In this document: piece by piece, positions 8,570-16,902 of the stretch
Numbering within the stretch: position 1 is the first letter of the stretch
Layout of the letters: every line of letters starts with the position of its first letter
From: Polynucleobacter sp. JS-Mosq-20-D10
GTDB taxonomy: Bacteria; Pseudomonadota; Gammaproteobacteria; Burkholderiales; Burkholderiaceae
Direction of reading: 5' to 3'
Length of the DNA stretch: 64,000 bases
NCBI RefSeq assembly: GCF_018687755.1
Contig: NZ_CP061305.1
Span: 248,001-312,000 of the forward strand
The notes under the pieces: model-generated
The model's input: only the letters and a program-made list of their open reading frames with translations
Told to the model about the DNA's origin: nothing
Databases searched by the model: none
Translations under genes and position numbers: made by a program

Positions 8570-10048
8570 TTAAAGGCCCAGACAAACATACTTTAGCTCT
8601 AGGTATTCATCCATACCGTAGACGCTACCTTCACGGCCCAAGCCAGACTGTTTCATTCCGCCAAATGGCCCCACCTCACTTGAGATGATTCCAGAGTTGA
8701 CGCCCACAATACCGTATTCAAGCGCTTCAGCAGCTTTCCAGATGCGGCCAATATCACGACTGTAAAAATAGGAGGCCAGGCCAAATTGACTATTGTTAGC
8801 TAGTCTGATTGCTTCCTCATCACTTTCAAATGGAATGATCGGGGCGACTGGTCCGAAGGTCTCTTCATAAGTAATGAGCATGTCATTAGTGACATTAGAC
8901 AAAATAGTGGGCTCATAAAAAGTGCCGCCTAAAGGGGAGGGCTTACCACCAGCAATGAGCTTTGCACCCTTGCTAATGGCATCGGCTACATGCCTTTCTA
9001 CCTTCTCTAAGGCGGCTTGCTCAATCAGCGGCCCTTGGGTGCTACCAGCTTCCATGCCATTACCCACTTTGATGATTTCAATGGCTTTCGCAAACTTTTC
9101 GACAAACTCATCGTGTACTTTTTTATGCACATAGAAGCGATTTGCACAAACGCAGGTTTGACCAGAATTACGATATTTAGATGCCATGGCACCCGAAACA
9201 GCCGCATCAATATCCGCGTCTTCAAAAACTATAAAAGGAGCATGACCTCCGAGCTCCAGACCCAATTTCTTTACCGTCGGAGCGCATTGCGCCATTAAGA
9301 TTCGTCCAACTTCGGTTGAGCCTGTGAATGATAAGTGGCGGACGGTAGGTGACGCGCAGAGTGTTTTACCAATCGCAATAGATCCATTGGTATCTGCAGT
9401 GAGAATATTAATAACACCTGCTGGCACGCCAGCGCGCTGAGCAAGCTCTGCCAATGCTAATGCACTAAGTGGTGTGAGTTCAGCCGGCTTGATCACAATG
9501 GTGCAACCTGCTGCCATTGCTGGTGCAATCTTGCGTGTAATCATGGCGATGGGGAAATTCCAAGGCGTGATGGCAACGCACACCCCAATTGGCTGCTTCA
9601 TAACGATCAAGCGCTTATCGCTCCAAGTGGTGCTTGGAATAGATCCGGCAACCCGCTTGGCCTCTTCAGCAAACCATTCTACAAAAGACGCGCCATAGGC
9701 TACTTCACCAGCTGCTTCAGTGAGCGGCTTGCCTTGTTCTAAGGTCATGAGGGTGGCTAGGTCTTGGGTATTCTGAATAATCAGATCAAACCATTTGCGC
9801 ATCACATGAGCGCGCTCTTTTCCGGTTTTATTCTTCCAGCTTTGAAAGGTATGTTCTGCGGCTTCAATTGCTCGCTCAGCATCGTTAGGCTGAAGATTGC
9901 TTACATCTGCAATAAGCTCACCAGTAGCAGGATTATGAACCGCAAAAGTTTTTCCTGAATTTGTTTTAAACCACTCACCATTAATAAAAGCCTCTTCTTT
10001 AAATAGGCTTGGATCTTTAAGTAATTTGCGGATGTCAGTTTTCTGCAT
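8570..10048 (-). CDS. gabD: NAD(P)-dependent succinate-semialdehyde dehydrogenase
   Basis: Oxidises succinate semialdehyde to succinate (aldehyde dehydrogenase superfamily, cytosolic). The 492-residue protein has the ALDH landmarks ITPWNFP, FTGSTEVGR, the catalytic Glu in LELGGHAPFIVFEDADID, the nucleophilic Cys in NSGQTCVCANRFYV, and GPFGGMKQSGLGREGS near the C-terminus. The RKIAPAMAAGCT and EQGKPLTEA motifs are characteristic of the GabD/SSADH group; a related semialdehyde substrate cannot be excluded. It is a stand-alone gene with no gabT or gabP beside it. Confidence 0.87.
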   Translation of the reverse strand: MQKTDIRKLLKDPSLFKEEAFINGEWFKTNSGKTFAVHNPATGELIADVSNLQPNDAERAIEAAEHTFQSWKNKTGKERAHVMRKWFDLIIQNTQDLATLMTLEQGKPLTEAAGEVAYGASFVEWFAEEAKRVAGSIPSTTWSDKRLIVMKQPIGVCVAITPWNFPIAMITRKIAPAMAAGCTIVIKPAELTPLSALALAELAQRAGVPAGVINILTADTNGSIAIGKTLCASPTVRHLSFTGSTEVGRILMAQCAPTVKKLGLELGGHAPFIVFEDADIDAAVSGAMASKYRNSGQTCVCANRFYVHKKVHDEFVEKFAKAIEIIKVGNGMEAGSTQGPLIEQAALEKVERHVADAISKGAKLIAGGKPSPLGGTFYEPTILSNVTNDMLITYEETFGPVAPIIPFESDEEAIRLANNSQFGLASYFYSRDIGRIWKAAEALEYGIVGVNSGIISSEVGPFGGMKQSGLGREGSVYGMDEYLELKYVCLGL

Positions 10049-10181
10049 GATGCCGTCTCTTTAGTAAAAAAGTTATTTTTATTTTATCCCTCAGTGTAGT
10101 TTGGATTGTCTCCTAAGGCTACGGACAAAATAAACCCCCTAGACCTCTTGGAAGCGCAGGGGATCTGAAGGACATTTTGGC

Positions 10182-10682
10182 CTAACTTGCTTGCACCTCA
10201 GTGCTACGTAACTGTTGAGCCAGGAGATCGAGTACGCCATTGACGTATTTGTGACCATCAGTTCCGCCAAAGGTTTTAGCTAATTCGACTGCTTCATTAA
10301 TGGCTACTTTATAGGGAACCGCCAAATCAATGGCCAGTTCGTATGTGCCAATCAGGAGGGCGGCATGCTCTACGGGAGATAGCTCATTAATGGGGCGATC
10401 GAGAGCTGGGGTAATAATGGCTTCAAGCTCATCAGTGCGCTCTAGTACGCCAGCAAAAATACCCTGAAATAAATCCTGTTGGCAACGGCGAAAACCAGGA
10501 TCTTCAGCTAACTGCTTGGCGATTGCCGCAGCATTAGGAAGGCTGCCTGCGCGGCGCATGACTAGACTTTGATAAACACCTTGTAAAGCATATTCACGGG
10601 CACGACGACGAGGCGTGAGTGAGCGCTTAGGTGCACTTGGTGTACCAGGTGCTACCTGTGGACTGGGAGCATTTTTATTCAT
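10182..10682 (-). CDS. nusB: transcription antitermination factor NusB
   Basis: RNA-binding antitermination factor acting with NusE at boxA of rRNA operons. The 166-residue protein has RRRAREYALQGVYQ near residues 25-38, RPINELSPVEHAALLIGTYEL and VAINEAVELAKTFGGTDGHKYVNGVLD, the conserved C-terminal NusB signature. The first ~22 residues (Pro/Ser-rich) are an extension. It is last in the ribBA-ribH-nusB operon, 8 bases after ribH, the common bacterial order. Confidence 0.96.
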   Translation of the reverse strand: MNKNAPSPQVAPGTPSAPKRSLTPRRRAREYALQGVYQSLVMRRAGSLPNAAAIAKQLAEDPGFRRCQQDLFQGIFAGVLERTDELEAIITPALDRPINELSPVEHAALLIGTYELAIDLAVPYKVAINEAVELAKTFGGTDGHKYVNGVLDLLAQQLRSTEVQAS

Positions 10683-10690
10683 TTTGTAAA

Positions 10691-11206
10691 TTACTCTTCT
10701 GAAGAATTGATTTCAAAATCAATGTCGGGAGTAAGGGCTAAAGCTAGGTTGGCCATTTCAACAACTGCTCTTGCACAGTCTGCACCTTTTACCTGAACAC
10801 GAACCTTTGCTTGCTCATCCGTCTCGCATGTGAGAACACCGTTGGCGATCGGCAAGCCGGACTCAAGGCAAATCCGGGTAATACCAGCACCAGATTCATT
10901 CGACACGAGTTCAAAGTGATAAGTCTCGCCACGGATGATGGCGCCTAGCGCAACCAAGCCATCGAACTCGCCTGTTTCAGCAAGTTTTTGTAGTGCGAAA
11001 GGAATCTCAAGTGCACCTGGGACGGTGACTAATTTGATATCAGATTGCGACACACCCAGCTTGATCAACTCTTCAATGCAAGCGGTAGTCAGGGCGACAC
11101 AATGATCTTCATTGAAGCGCGCCTGCACAATGCCTACGCGCAGATCTTGCCCATTGAGGTCGCTGGCGAGAACGCCTACTACGGATTCGTCACTGGATGT
11201 ATTCAT
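10691..11206 (-). CDS. ribH: 6,7-dimethyl-8-ribityllumazine synthase
   Basis: Condenses 3,4-dihydroxybutanone-4-phosphate with the ribitylaminopyrimidine to form lumazine, the penultimate step of riboflavin synthesis. The 171-residue protein has VGIVQARFNEDH, VTVPGALEIPFALQKL, VALGAIIRGETYHFELVSNE (catalytic His region) and PIANGVLTCETDEQA. Length is typical once the short N-terminal extension is allowed for. It lies between ribBA (18 bases) and nusB. Confidence 0.97.
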   Translation of the reverse strand: MNTSSDESVVGVLASDLNGQDLRVGIVQARFNEDHCVALTTACIEELIKLGVSQSDIKLVTVPGALEIPFALQKLAETGEFDGLVALGAIIRGETYHFELVSNESGAGITRICLESGLPIANGVLTCETDEQAKVRVQVKGADCARAVVEMANLALALTPDIDFEINSSEE

Positions 11207-11224
11207 ATGATTTTCTGATAGTGC

Positions 11225-12364
11225 TTATTGATTAGATTCAAATGGGGTATAGCCGGTAACTTCAAGCTTGTATCCGGAGAGGCTGGGCACTGGAATAGGG
11301 TTGGCGAGTAAACGCATTTTGCCAACGCCGATATCCTTGAGGATTTGCGCGCCGATGCCATAGCTGCGGAAATCAGTTTTGCGTGCCAATGGCTTTTTTG
11401 CTGCTTCAGCATGGGTACTATTCAATTTATGAAACTGAGCCAACCAGTCTGCATCACCAGGGGCTGCAACGCCAGAAGCATTCAACAGAACTGCCACGCC
11501 ACAAGGTGCCGCTGCTAACTTTTGTAAAGCTTGAGCCAAAGGCCAGGAGTGCGTGCTGACATTCGAGTCCAAGAAATCCAGTACTGTGACGGGCTCATGA
11601 ACGCGGACTAGTGTTTCTTCACCTTCTGATGGCTTGCCATGCACTAGTGCTAAATGCATACACGAGCTTGGTGTATCACGGTAGATGATTCCCTGAAACT
11701 TGCCCCAGGGTGTGTTGAACTCGCGCTCACCCTCGCGCACCACAATGCTTTCATGTTGGCTGCGGTATTTGATGAGGTCGGCAATGCTACCAATTTTTAA
11801 TTGATGTTCTTTTGCAAACTCGAGCAAGTCTGGCAGTCGCGCCATACTGCCATCATCTTTCATAATCTCGCAAATGACAGCGGTAGGTGAGCAACCAGCC
11901 ATGGCGGCCAAATCACATCCAGCCTCCGTATGACCAGAGCGGATTAACACACCACCGGGTTGCGCCATCAAAGGAAAAATATGTCCTGGCTGAACGAGAT
12001 CATTGGGCTTAGCATTTGCGGCAACTGCCGCCTTGATAGTGTGGGCGCGATCTGCTGCTGAGATACCAGTAGTAACACCACTAGCAGCCTCAATCGAAAC
12101 AGTGAAATTGGTGCCCATGGAGGTGCCGTTATCCCTCACCATTAAAGGCAGATTAATTTGTTGGCAGCGCTCACGTGTCAAAGTAAGACAAATTAAGCCG
12201 CGACCATGTTTGGCCATGAAATTAACAGCCTCTGGAGTGACATGATCGGCAGCAAGCACTAAGTCACCTTCATTCTCGCGATCTTCTTCATCGACCAGAA
12301 TGACCATCTTCCCGGCTTTGAGCTCGGCAACGATTTCTTCTGTGGAGGCGAGGTTATTTTGCAT
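11225..12364 (-). CDS. ribBA: 3,4-dihydroxy-2-butanone-4-phosphate synthase fused to degenerate GTP cyclohydrolase II domain (RibBX type)
   Basis: The N-terminal ~200 residues are a complete DHBP synthase: the acidic loop DEEDRENEGDL, FMAKHGRGLICL, TGISAADRAHTI, GHIFPLMAQPGGVLIRSGHTEAGCDLA. The C-terminal ~170 residues follow the GTP cyclohydrolase II fold (LVRVHEPVTVLDFL, DFRSYGIGAQILKDIGVGKMRLL) but lack the zinc-binding cysteines: where active RibA has RCDCG this protein has STHSWP. It is therefore probably a DHBP synthase with a non-catalytic, possibly regulatory, C-terminal domain, and a true RibA must be encoded elsewhere. First gene of ribBA-ribH-nusB. Confidence 0.93.
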   Translation of the reverse strand: MQNNLASTEEIVAELKAGKMVILVDEEDRENEGDLVLAADHVTPEAVNFMAKHGRGLICLTLTRERCQQINLPLMVRDNGTSMGTNFTVSIEAASGVTTGISAADRAHTIKAAVAANAKPNDLVQPGHIFPLMAQPGGVLIRSGHTEAGCDLAAMAGCSPTAVICEIMKDDGSMARLPDLLEFAKEHQLKIGSIADLIKYRSQHESIVVREGEREFNTPWGKFQGIIYRDTPSSCMHLALVHGKPSEGEETLVRVHEPVTVLDFLDSNVSTHSWPLAQALQKLAAAPCGVAVLLNASGVAAPGDADWLAQFHKLNSTHAEAAKKPLARKTDFRSYGIGAQILKDIGVGKMRLLANPIPVPSLSGYKLEVTGYTPFESNQ

Positions 12365-12507
12365 AGCCCTCTATTTTAAGCTGAGGAGGGGGTTTCGGGC
12401 TTCAGCCTAGGAACCTGCAGCCAATATTGAAGCAATATCCAGTTTTTCTGACAGTGAGCACCCATGAAAAGCCTATTTTTGCAGTTCTAGTCTCGAGAAA
12501 ATGAGCT

Positions 12508-12846
12508 GTGCTCTTCCTCATTCAAAAATCCAAACTCCCCCTGAAATCAAATGCCAAGGCCAATGGATTCATCCTATTAGAGGTTTTGGTGGCAATGAGT
12601 CTAGTAGTAAGCAGCTGGATGGGCTTGAGTAATACCTACCAGGGGGTGATTTTGCGATTAGGTCATCTGCAGGAGAAAAGGGTGGAGCTCAAAAAAGAGA
12701 TGGATAGGCATGAGCTCAGCACATTGAACGCTGCGCAATTAAAGAACTCAAACCAAATTTCACGAAAGTTAGCGGATGAATCTCTTGGAATGTCTCGTTG
12801 GTCTCGCCCTATCCCTGGCCTTGGTCGCGCCACTCATAAAAAATAG
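12508..12846 (+). CDS. type IV prepilin-like minor pilin, PilV type
   Basis: Minor pilin candidate of the type IV pilus assembly. GTG start; 112 residues. A class III leader ends at Gly20, followed by FILLEVLVAMSLVV: prepilin peptidase would cut after Gly20, with Glu at +5 and a hydrophobic helix. The remainder is short and the last 71 bases overlap the next gene in another frame. The gene opens a four-gene minor-pilin cluster that lacks PilY1. Assignment as PilV rests on order (V-W-X-FimT) and the I-L-L-E motif. Confidence 0.7.
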   Translation: MLFLIQKSKLPLKSNAKANGFILLEVLVAMSLVVSSWMGLSNTYQGVILRLGHLQEKRVELKKEMDRHELSTLNAAQLKNSNQISRKLADESLGMSRWSRPIPGLGRATHKK

Positions 12847-13402
12847 CGGTGAGTTCATCGTCAAGCAAATTCAGTATGAAAAATCACAGTCACTTACCGC
12901 AGAAGCAGATCGTGCCCTGGAATTAATCGGGCGCGCTATTCGGATGGCTGGTTATCAGAATGCTCATTCAGCGATTGCATTGATAGGAAAAAATGCTTCT
13001 TCGAGTAATTACATCCAGATTCAGAAAAATAGCGGGTATCGAGGATCAGATTCGCTGATGGTGAAACAGGAGATTTCTCAAGGGCTGGACTTTGATTGCA
13101 TTGGTAATGCTTTGTCAAAAGAGCGCACTAAAAATAATTTAGCACACCAAGGATTTTTAGTGGATCAGCAAGCATCTGCACCCAAAGGTGTCAAGGTCAA
13201 TGGAGGGTCCTTAATCTGCCAATCACTTGATCGCCAGGGGCGTATCCAAAACACAACCTTAATGAATGGCATTCACCATCTTTCTTTTGAAGCGCTTCCA
13301 GTGAGTGCGGGCAAGGTTTTTAAGGTCAAGCTGGAGATGACTGATGGTGCATCAATCCACCAGAGGTTTGAGCGAACATTTGCCACTCGCAATCTACTGT
13401 GA
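12776..13402 (+). CDS. PilW-like minor pilin without a leader peptide
   Basis: A 208-residue protein beginning directly at what would be the mature N-terminus of a pseudopilin: Met then NLLECLVGLALSLALVAPL, with Glu at +5. Downstream, ADRALELIGRAIRMAGYQNA is typical of PilW. The frame is closed by TAG at 12770, two codons before the ATG, so no leader with the -1 glycine can be appended. It either is inserted without processing, or a frameshift (real or in the sequence) has separated the leader. It overlaps the previous gene by 71 bases and ends 7 bases before the PilX-like start. Confidence 0.72.
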   Translation: MNLLECLVGLALSLALVAPLIKNSGEFIVKQIQYEKSQSLTAEADRALELIGRAIRMAGYQNAHSAIALIGKNASSSNYIQIQKNSGYRGSDSLMVKQEISQGLDFDCIGNALSKERTKNNLAHQGFLVDQQASAPKGVKVNGGSLICQSLDRQGRIQNTTLMNGIHHLSFEALPVSAGKVFKVKLEMTDGASIHQRFERTFATRNLL

Positions 13403-13409
13403 ATCTACT

Positions 13410-13739
13410 ATGATTCTTGCTTGGGTCTTATCGCTACTCACTCTACTCTCTATGATGGTCATTCAGTTAGAGCGCTTAACTGCACTTGAAGTCATGAGCG
13501 TCAATACTTATGTAGAAGCTCAGAAGGGATTTATTGCTGCAGAAAATGCTCTCATTGAATGTGAGCAACATCTTTCTAATATTACCGTCTTAGCAAATCC
13601 TGGTTGCCATATACAGTCTGCTGGAAAAAATCTTTGGTTGATATCAAGCAAATCAAAACCTAGCTTAGAAGCTCTCATCTTCTTGGATGAAAAAACGAAT
13701 ATCGCTACACGACTAAACTGGCGGCAGAACTTTGAGTAA
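13410..13739 (+). CDS. PilX-like minor pilin assembly protein
   Basis: A 109-residue protein with one N-terminal hydrophobic helix (ILAWVLSLLTLLSMMVIQLERL) followed by AQKGFIAAENALIECE, the AxxAL-type motif of PilX proteins. ATG at 13410 is chosen because the residues before it overlap the previous gene and lack family features. It lies between the PilW-like and FimT-like genes, its end overlapping the next start by 8 bases. The N-terminus lacks a clear prepilin glycine. Confidence 0.65.
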   Translation: MILAWVLSLLTLLSMMVIQLERLTALEVMSVNTYVEAQKGFIAAENALIECEQHLSNITVLANPGCHIQSAGKNLWLISSKSKPSLEALIFLDEKTNIATRLNWRQNFE

Positions 13740-14280
13740 GCAAGATCAAGGTTATAGCTTGTTAGAGTTGATGGCTGTTGTGCTGATCATCGCCATCATT
13801 GCAATTTCGACACTACCTTTATTGCATGAGCAAATGGCCGCTCGAGAAATTGACATTATTGCTAGACGCTTTATTGCGCATGCTCAATTTGCTAGAGCTC
13901 AAGCATTTCTATTGGGCGCGCCTGTACGCATCACTCCATTCAATGGAGGTCTTTGGGAAGAGGGTTGGGTGGTTAAAAATGTTTGTGATAAACGCCAGCC
14001 AAAATCAACTTGTATTGAGCGGACGTGGATTTCCCAAGGCGATCTTGCGCAGGTGTATTTCAAGGGTGGGGGTCAGCAGTTTATTGACCCCCATACATCC
14101 AAGAGAGGTATTTTGTTTAATGCTGCTGGTGCTGCCAAAACAGCCCAAGGCGGGTTTGTGGCGAACCGTCTGATATTAGGTCACGATAGAGATTCTGGGC
14201 TTGAGCGGCACCTCATACTCGGCAGTGGGGGTCGCTGGAGAATTTGTGATCCGATTAAGGACCCCAAAGCCTGCAAGTAG
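13732..14280 (+). CDS. fimT: FimT/GspH-family minor pilin
   Basis: A 182-residue prepilin with a 7-residue leader ending in Gly7, then YSLLELMAVVLIIAIIAIST (Glu at +5), followed by AREIDIIARRFIAHAQFARAQA, the helix typical of FimT/GspH. TTG start overlaps the preceding stop by 8 bases, suggesting translational coupling. The C-terminal half ends in LERHLILGSGGRWRICD, a FimT-like tail. It probably helps prime type IV pilus assembly. Confidence 0.78.
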   Translation: MSKQDQGYSLLELMAVVLIIAIIAISTLPLLHEQMAAREIDIIARRFIAHAQFARAQAFLLGAPVRITPFNGGLWEEGWVVKNVCDKRQPKSTCIERTWISQGDLAQVYFKGGGQQFIDPHTSKRGILFNAAGAAKTAQGGFVANRLILGHDRDSGLERHLILGSGGRWRICDPIKDPKACK

Positions 14281-14327
14281 GATGGGTAAATTTGCTGCTT
14301 CTGCCCACAATCGGTTTTAATAGACCC

Positions 14328-15443
14328 ATGTACACCGCAGTCGACCATCAATTTATGAGTCAGGCATTAGCCGAGGCTCAAAATGCCCTTTATCTATCCA
14401 ACCCCAACCCCCGGGTGGGATGCATCATTGTGAAAGATAGAGAAGTGATTGGGCGTGGACATACCCAAAGAGTAGGTGGACCCCATGCGGAAGTTCAGGC
14501 CTTAGCTGAAGTGAAGTCAAAGGGATTGGATCCTACTGGATCAGCAATCTATGTCACCTTAGAGCCCTGTAACCACACCGGTAGAACGCCGCCTTGTGTC
14601 GATGCCTTAATTGCAGCCAAGCCAGCTATGGTGATTGTGGCAATGTCCGATCCCAATCCCTTGGTTGGTGGTAAAGGTCTTGAGCGACTAAAGGCTGCTG
14701 GCATTGATGTGCGCTGCGGTTTATTAGAATCCGAGGCTCAAGTATTAAACCGGGGATTTATTTCTAGGATGACTCGAGGCTTGCCTTGGGTTCGGATGAA
14801 GATTGCTGCCAGCTTAGACGGCAAGACAGCTTTACCAGATGGCCAAAGTAAATGGATTACTGGTCCTTTAGCCAGGGCAGACGGTCATCACTGGCGCGCT
14901 CAAGCTTGCGCCATATTGACAGGTGTCGGCACGGTTAAAGAAGATGACCCAAGCCTTGATGTGCGGGATGTCAAAACTGAGCGTCAGCCCTGGAGAATTA
15001 TTGTGGACTCTAAGCTTGAGACACCACTGAGCGCTAAGGTATTGAGTAAGCCCCAATCATCCGGTGTCATTTTGGTTTGCGCCTCATTGGATTCTCAGGA
15101 GACTCAAGACAAGGCAAAAGCATTTGAGGCTCTTGGTGTTGAAGTCCTTGCAATGGCTAACGCTAATGGTAAGGTGGATTTACCAAAACTATTTGCCTAT
15201 TTAGCAAAAGAGCGCCACATGAATGAAATCCATATCGAGGCTGGATTTAAGCTCAATGGATCTCTGCTGAGAGAGGGTTGTGTTGATGAGCTCTTGCTCT
15301 ATTACGCACCCTTCTTTATGGGTGATGGCATTGGGATGGCTAATATCACCCCGCTAACTGCGCTAGATCAACGTCAAGATTGGCAAATCATCGATCACAC
15401 TCTGTTTGGCCCCGATCTTCGTTTACGCCTGAGCAAGAAATAA
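14328..15443 (+). CDS. ribD: bifunctional pyrimidine deaminase/reductase
   Basis: Deaminates and then reduces the pyrimidine intermediate of riboflavin synthesis. The N-terminal deaminase has zinc-binding GGPHAEVQAL and EPCNHTGRTPPCVDAL; the C-terminal reductase has RMKIAASLDGKTA, TGVGTVKEDDPSLDVR and EIHIEAGFKLNGSLL. ATG at 14328 gives 371 residues, the normal length, and fits the family start better than the upstream TTG at 14292. It lies 47 bases after fimT and is followed by ribE. Confidence 0.95.
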   Translation: MYTAVDHQFMSQALAEAQNALYLSNPNPRVGCIIVKDREVIGRGHTQRVGGPHAEVQALAEVKSKGLDPTGSAIYVTLEPCNHTGRTPPCVDALIAAKPAMVIVAMSDPNPLVGGKGLERLKAAGIDVRCGLLESEAQVLNRGFISRMTRGLPWVRMKIAASLDGKTALPDGQSKWITGPLARADGHHWRAQACAILTGVGTVKEDDPSLDVRDVKTERQPWRIIVDSKLETPLSAKVLSKPQSSGVILVCASLDSQETQDKAKAFEALGVEVLAMANANGKVDLPKLFAYLAKERHMNEIHIEAGFKLNGSLLREGCVDELLLYYAPFFMGDGIGMANITPLTALDQRQDWQIIDHTLFGPDLRLRLSKK

Positions 15444-15498
15444 TCAATAAGAAATAATGATTCATAAAAATTATAAAACCCCTATTTAAGATCACACT

Positions 15499-16131
15499 AT
15501 GTTTACTGGAATTATTACTGCAGTTGGCCAAATCAAGAGTGCTCAAGATAAAGGCGACGGCCTGCACTTGGTAGTTGAAGTGCCCCCTGGATATCTCGAT
15601 GATGTTGCTTTGGGTGACAGCATTGCGATTCAGGGTGCTTGTATGACGGCCACTGAATTGACTGATACTACTTTTGCCTTAGACATCTCGCGTGAGTCTT
15701 TGAATAAGACGATTGGCCTGGATAAGATAGGGTCAGTTAACCTAGAAAAAGCTTTGCGATTAAATGATCGCTTAGGTGGTCATTTGGTGAGTGGGCATGT
15801 GGACGGTGTTGGTAAGGTGGCGCACTTTGCAACTGTCGCTAACGATGCCTATGGCTCTTGGCTTCTCCAAATTGAAGCCCCCAAGGCATTAGCTCCATTC
15901 TTGGCATACAAGGGATCGATTGTTGTTAATGGCGTTTCGTTAACGGTCAATAAAACGCAAGATAGTCAAGACGCTTGCTTAGTGGATATCAATATCATTC
16001 CCCATACGCTGGAGAACACGACCTTGGGTAAGCTAAAACAGGGTGATGCAGTGAATCTAGAGGTGGATTTAATTGCGCGTTATGTAGCGCGAATGCTAGA
16101 AACCCAGAGTAATACTGAAGTAAAAATCTGA
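15499..16131 (+). CDS. ribE: riboflavin synthase alpha chain
   Basis: Dismutates two lumazines to riboflavin. The 210-residue protein starts MFTGII, the near-invariant riboflavin synthase N-terminus, and has two lumazine-binding repeats with NLEKALRLNDRLGGHLVSGHVDGVG joining them and VNGVSLTVNK in the second. Length is normal. It follows ribD by 55 bases and converges on queC one base later. Confidence 0.97.
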   Translation: MFTGIITAVGQIKSAQDKGDGLHLVVEVPPGYLDDVALGDSIAIQGACMTATELTDTTFALDISRESLNKTIGLDKIGSVNLEKALRLNDRLGGHLVSGHVDGVGKVAHFATVANDAYGSWLLQIEAPKALAPFLAYKGSIVVNGVSLTVNKTQDSQDACLVDINIIPHTLENTTLGKLKQGDAVNLEVDLIARYVARMLETQSNTEVKI

Positions 16132-16132
16132 A

Positions 16133-16873
16133 TTACTTTTTTTGATACCGTGTTGGGTCGCTTAAGTTAGCTTGCTTAAAGCCTACCTGTCGTAGGCGGC
16201 AAGATTCACACTCACCACAAGCTTCACCTAAATCATTGGCTTGATAGCAAGAAACGGTTTGTGAGTAGTCGACACCCAAAGTAGTGCCTAGTTGAATAAT
16301 TTCTGCTTTGCTCATACTAATGATGGGTGCATGAACCCGAAAGCGACTCTCATTATTGATCGCCTCAATACCAGCCTTGGTGGCCAAGTTCGCCATCGTT
16401 TCAAATGAGGCGACATATTCCGGGCGGCAGTCAGGGTAGCCTGAGTAGTCAACGGCATTGGCGCCATAAAAAATATCCAATCCACCTAATGATTCAGCCC
16501 AGCCTAAAGCAAGTGATAGCAAGATCGTATTACGAGCAGGAACATAAGTAACGGGGATTTCTAGATCTTTGCCTGGGGTAATGGGGATATCGATCGATGA
16601 GTCAGTCAGGGCTGAGCCGCCAAAACGCGTGAGATCTAAATTCACCACCTCATGACGCACGACACCCATTTTCTTAGCAATGTGTTTTGCTGCGGCTAAT
16701 TCAGAAGAGTGGCGTTGACCATAACCAACTGACAACACATAGGGCGCGTAACCAAGATCTTTTGCCAATGCCAAAATTGTGCTGGAATCCAATCCGCCAG
16801 AAAATAAAATAACAGCAGGCGCATTCGGCTTGCGAGGAGCAATACTTTGAAAAGCAGCAGATAGCTTAGACAT
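16133..16873 (-). CDS. queC: 7-cyano-7-deazaguanine synthase
   Basis: ATP-dependent conversion of carboxydeazaguanine to preQ0 in queuosine synthesis. The 246-residue protein has the PP-loop FSGGLDSST near residue 24, YGQRHSSEL, PARNTILLSLAL, and the C-terminal zinc-binding cysteines in CYQANDLGEACGECESCRLR. It lies downstream of the Tol-Pal genes, 29 bases after cpoB, a common arrangement in beta- and gammaproteobacteria. Confidence 0.96.
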   Translation of the reverse strand: MSKLSAAFQSIAPRKPNAPAVILFSGGLDSSTILALAKDLGYAPYVLSVGYGQRHSSELAAAKHIAKKMGVVRHEVVNLDLTRFGGSALTDSSIDIPITPGKDLEIPVTYVPARNTILLSLALGWAESLGGLDIFYGANAVDYSGYPDCRPEYVASFETMANLATKAGIEAINNESRFRVHAPIISMSKAEIIQLGTTLGVDYSQTVSCYQANDLGEACGECESCRLRQVGFKQANLSDPTRYQKK

Positions 16874-16902
16874 GGAAAAGTATTGAAGCCTGAATGACTG
16901 AA

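Noticed and set aside
12365..12507. FMN riboswitch before ribBA
   Set aside because: The conserved blocks of the FMN aptamer were not found in this leader on the minus strand.
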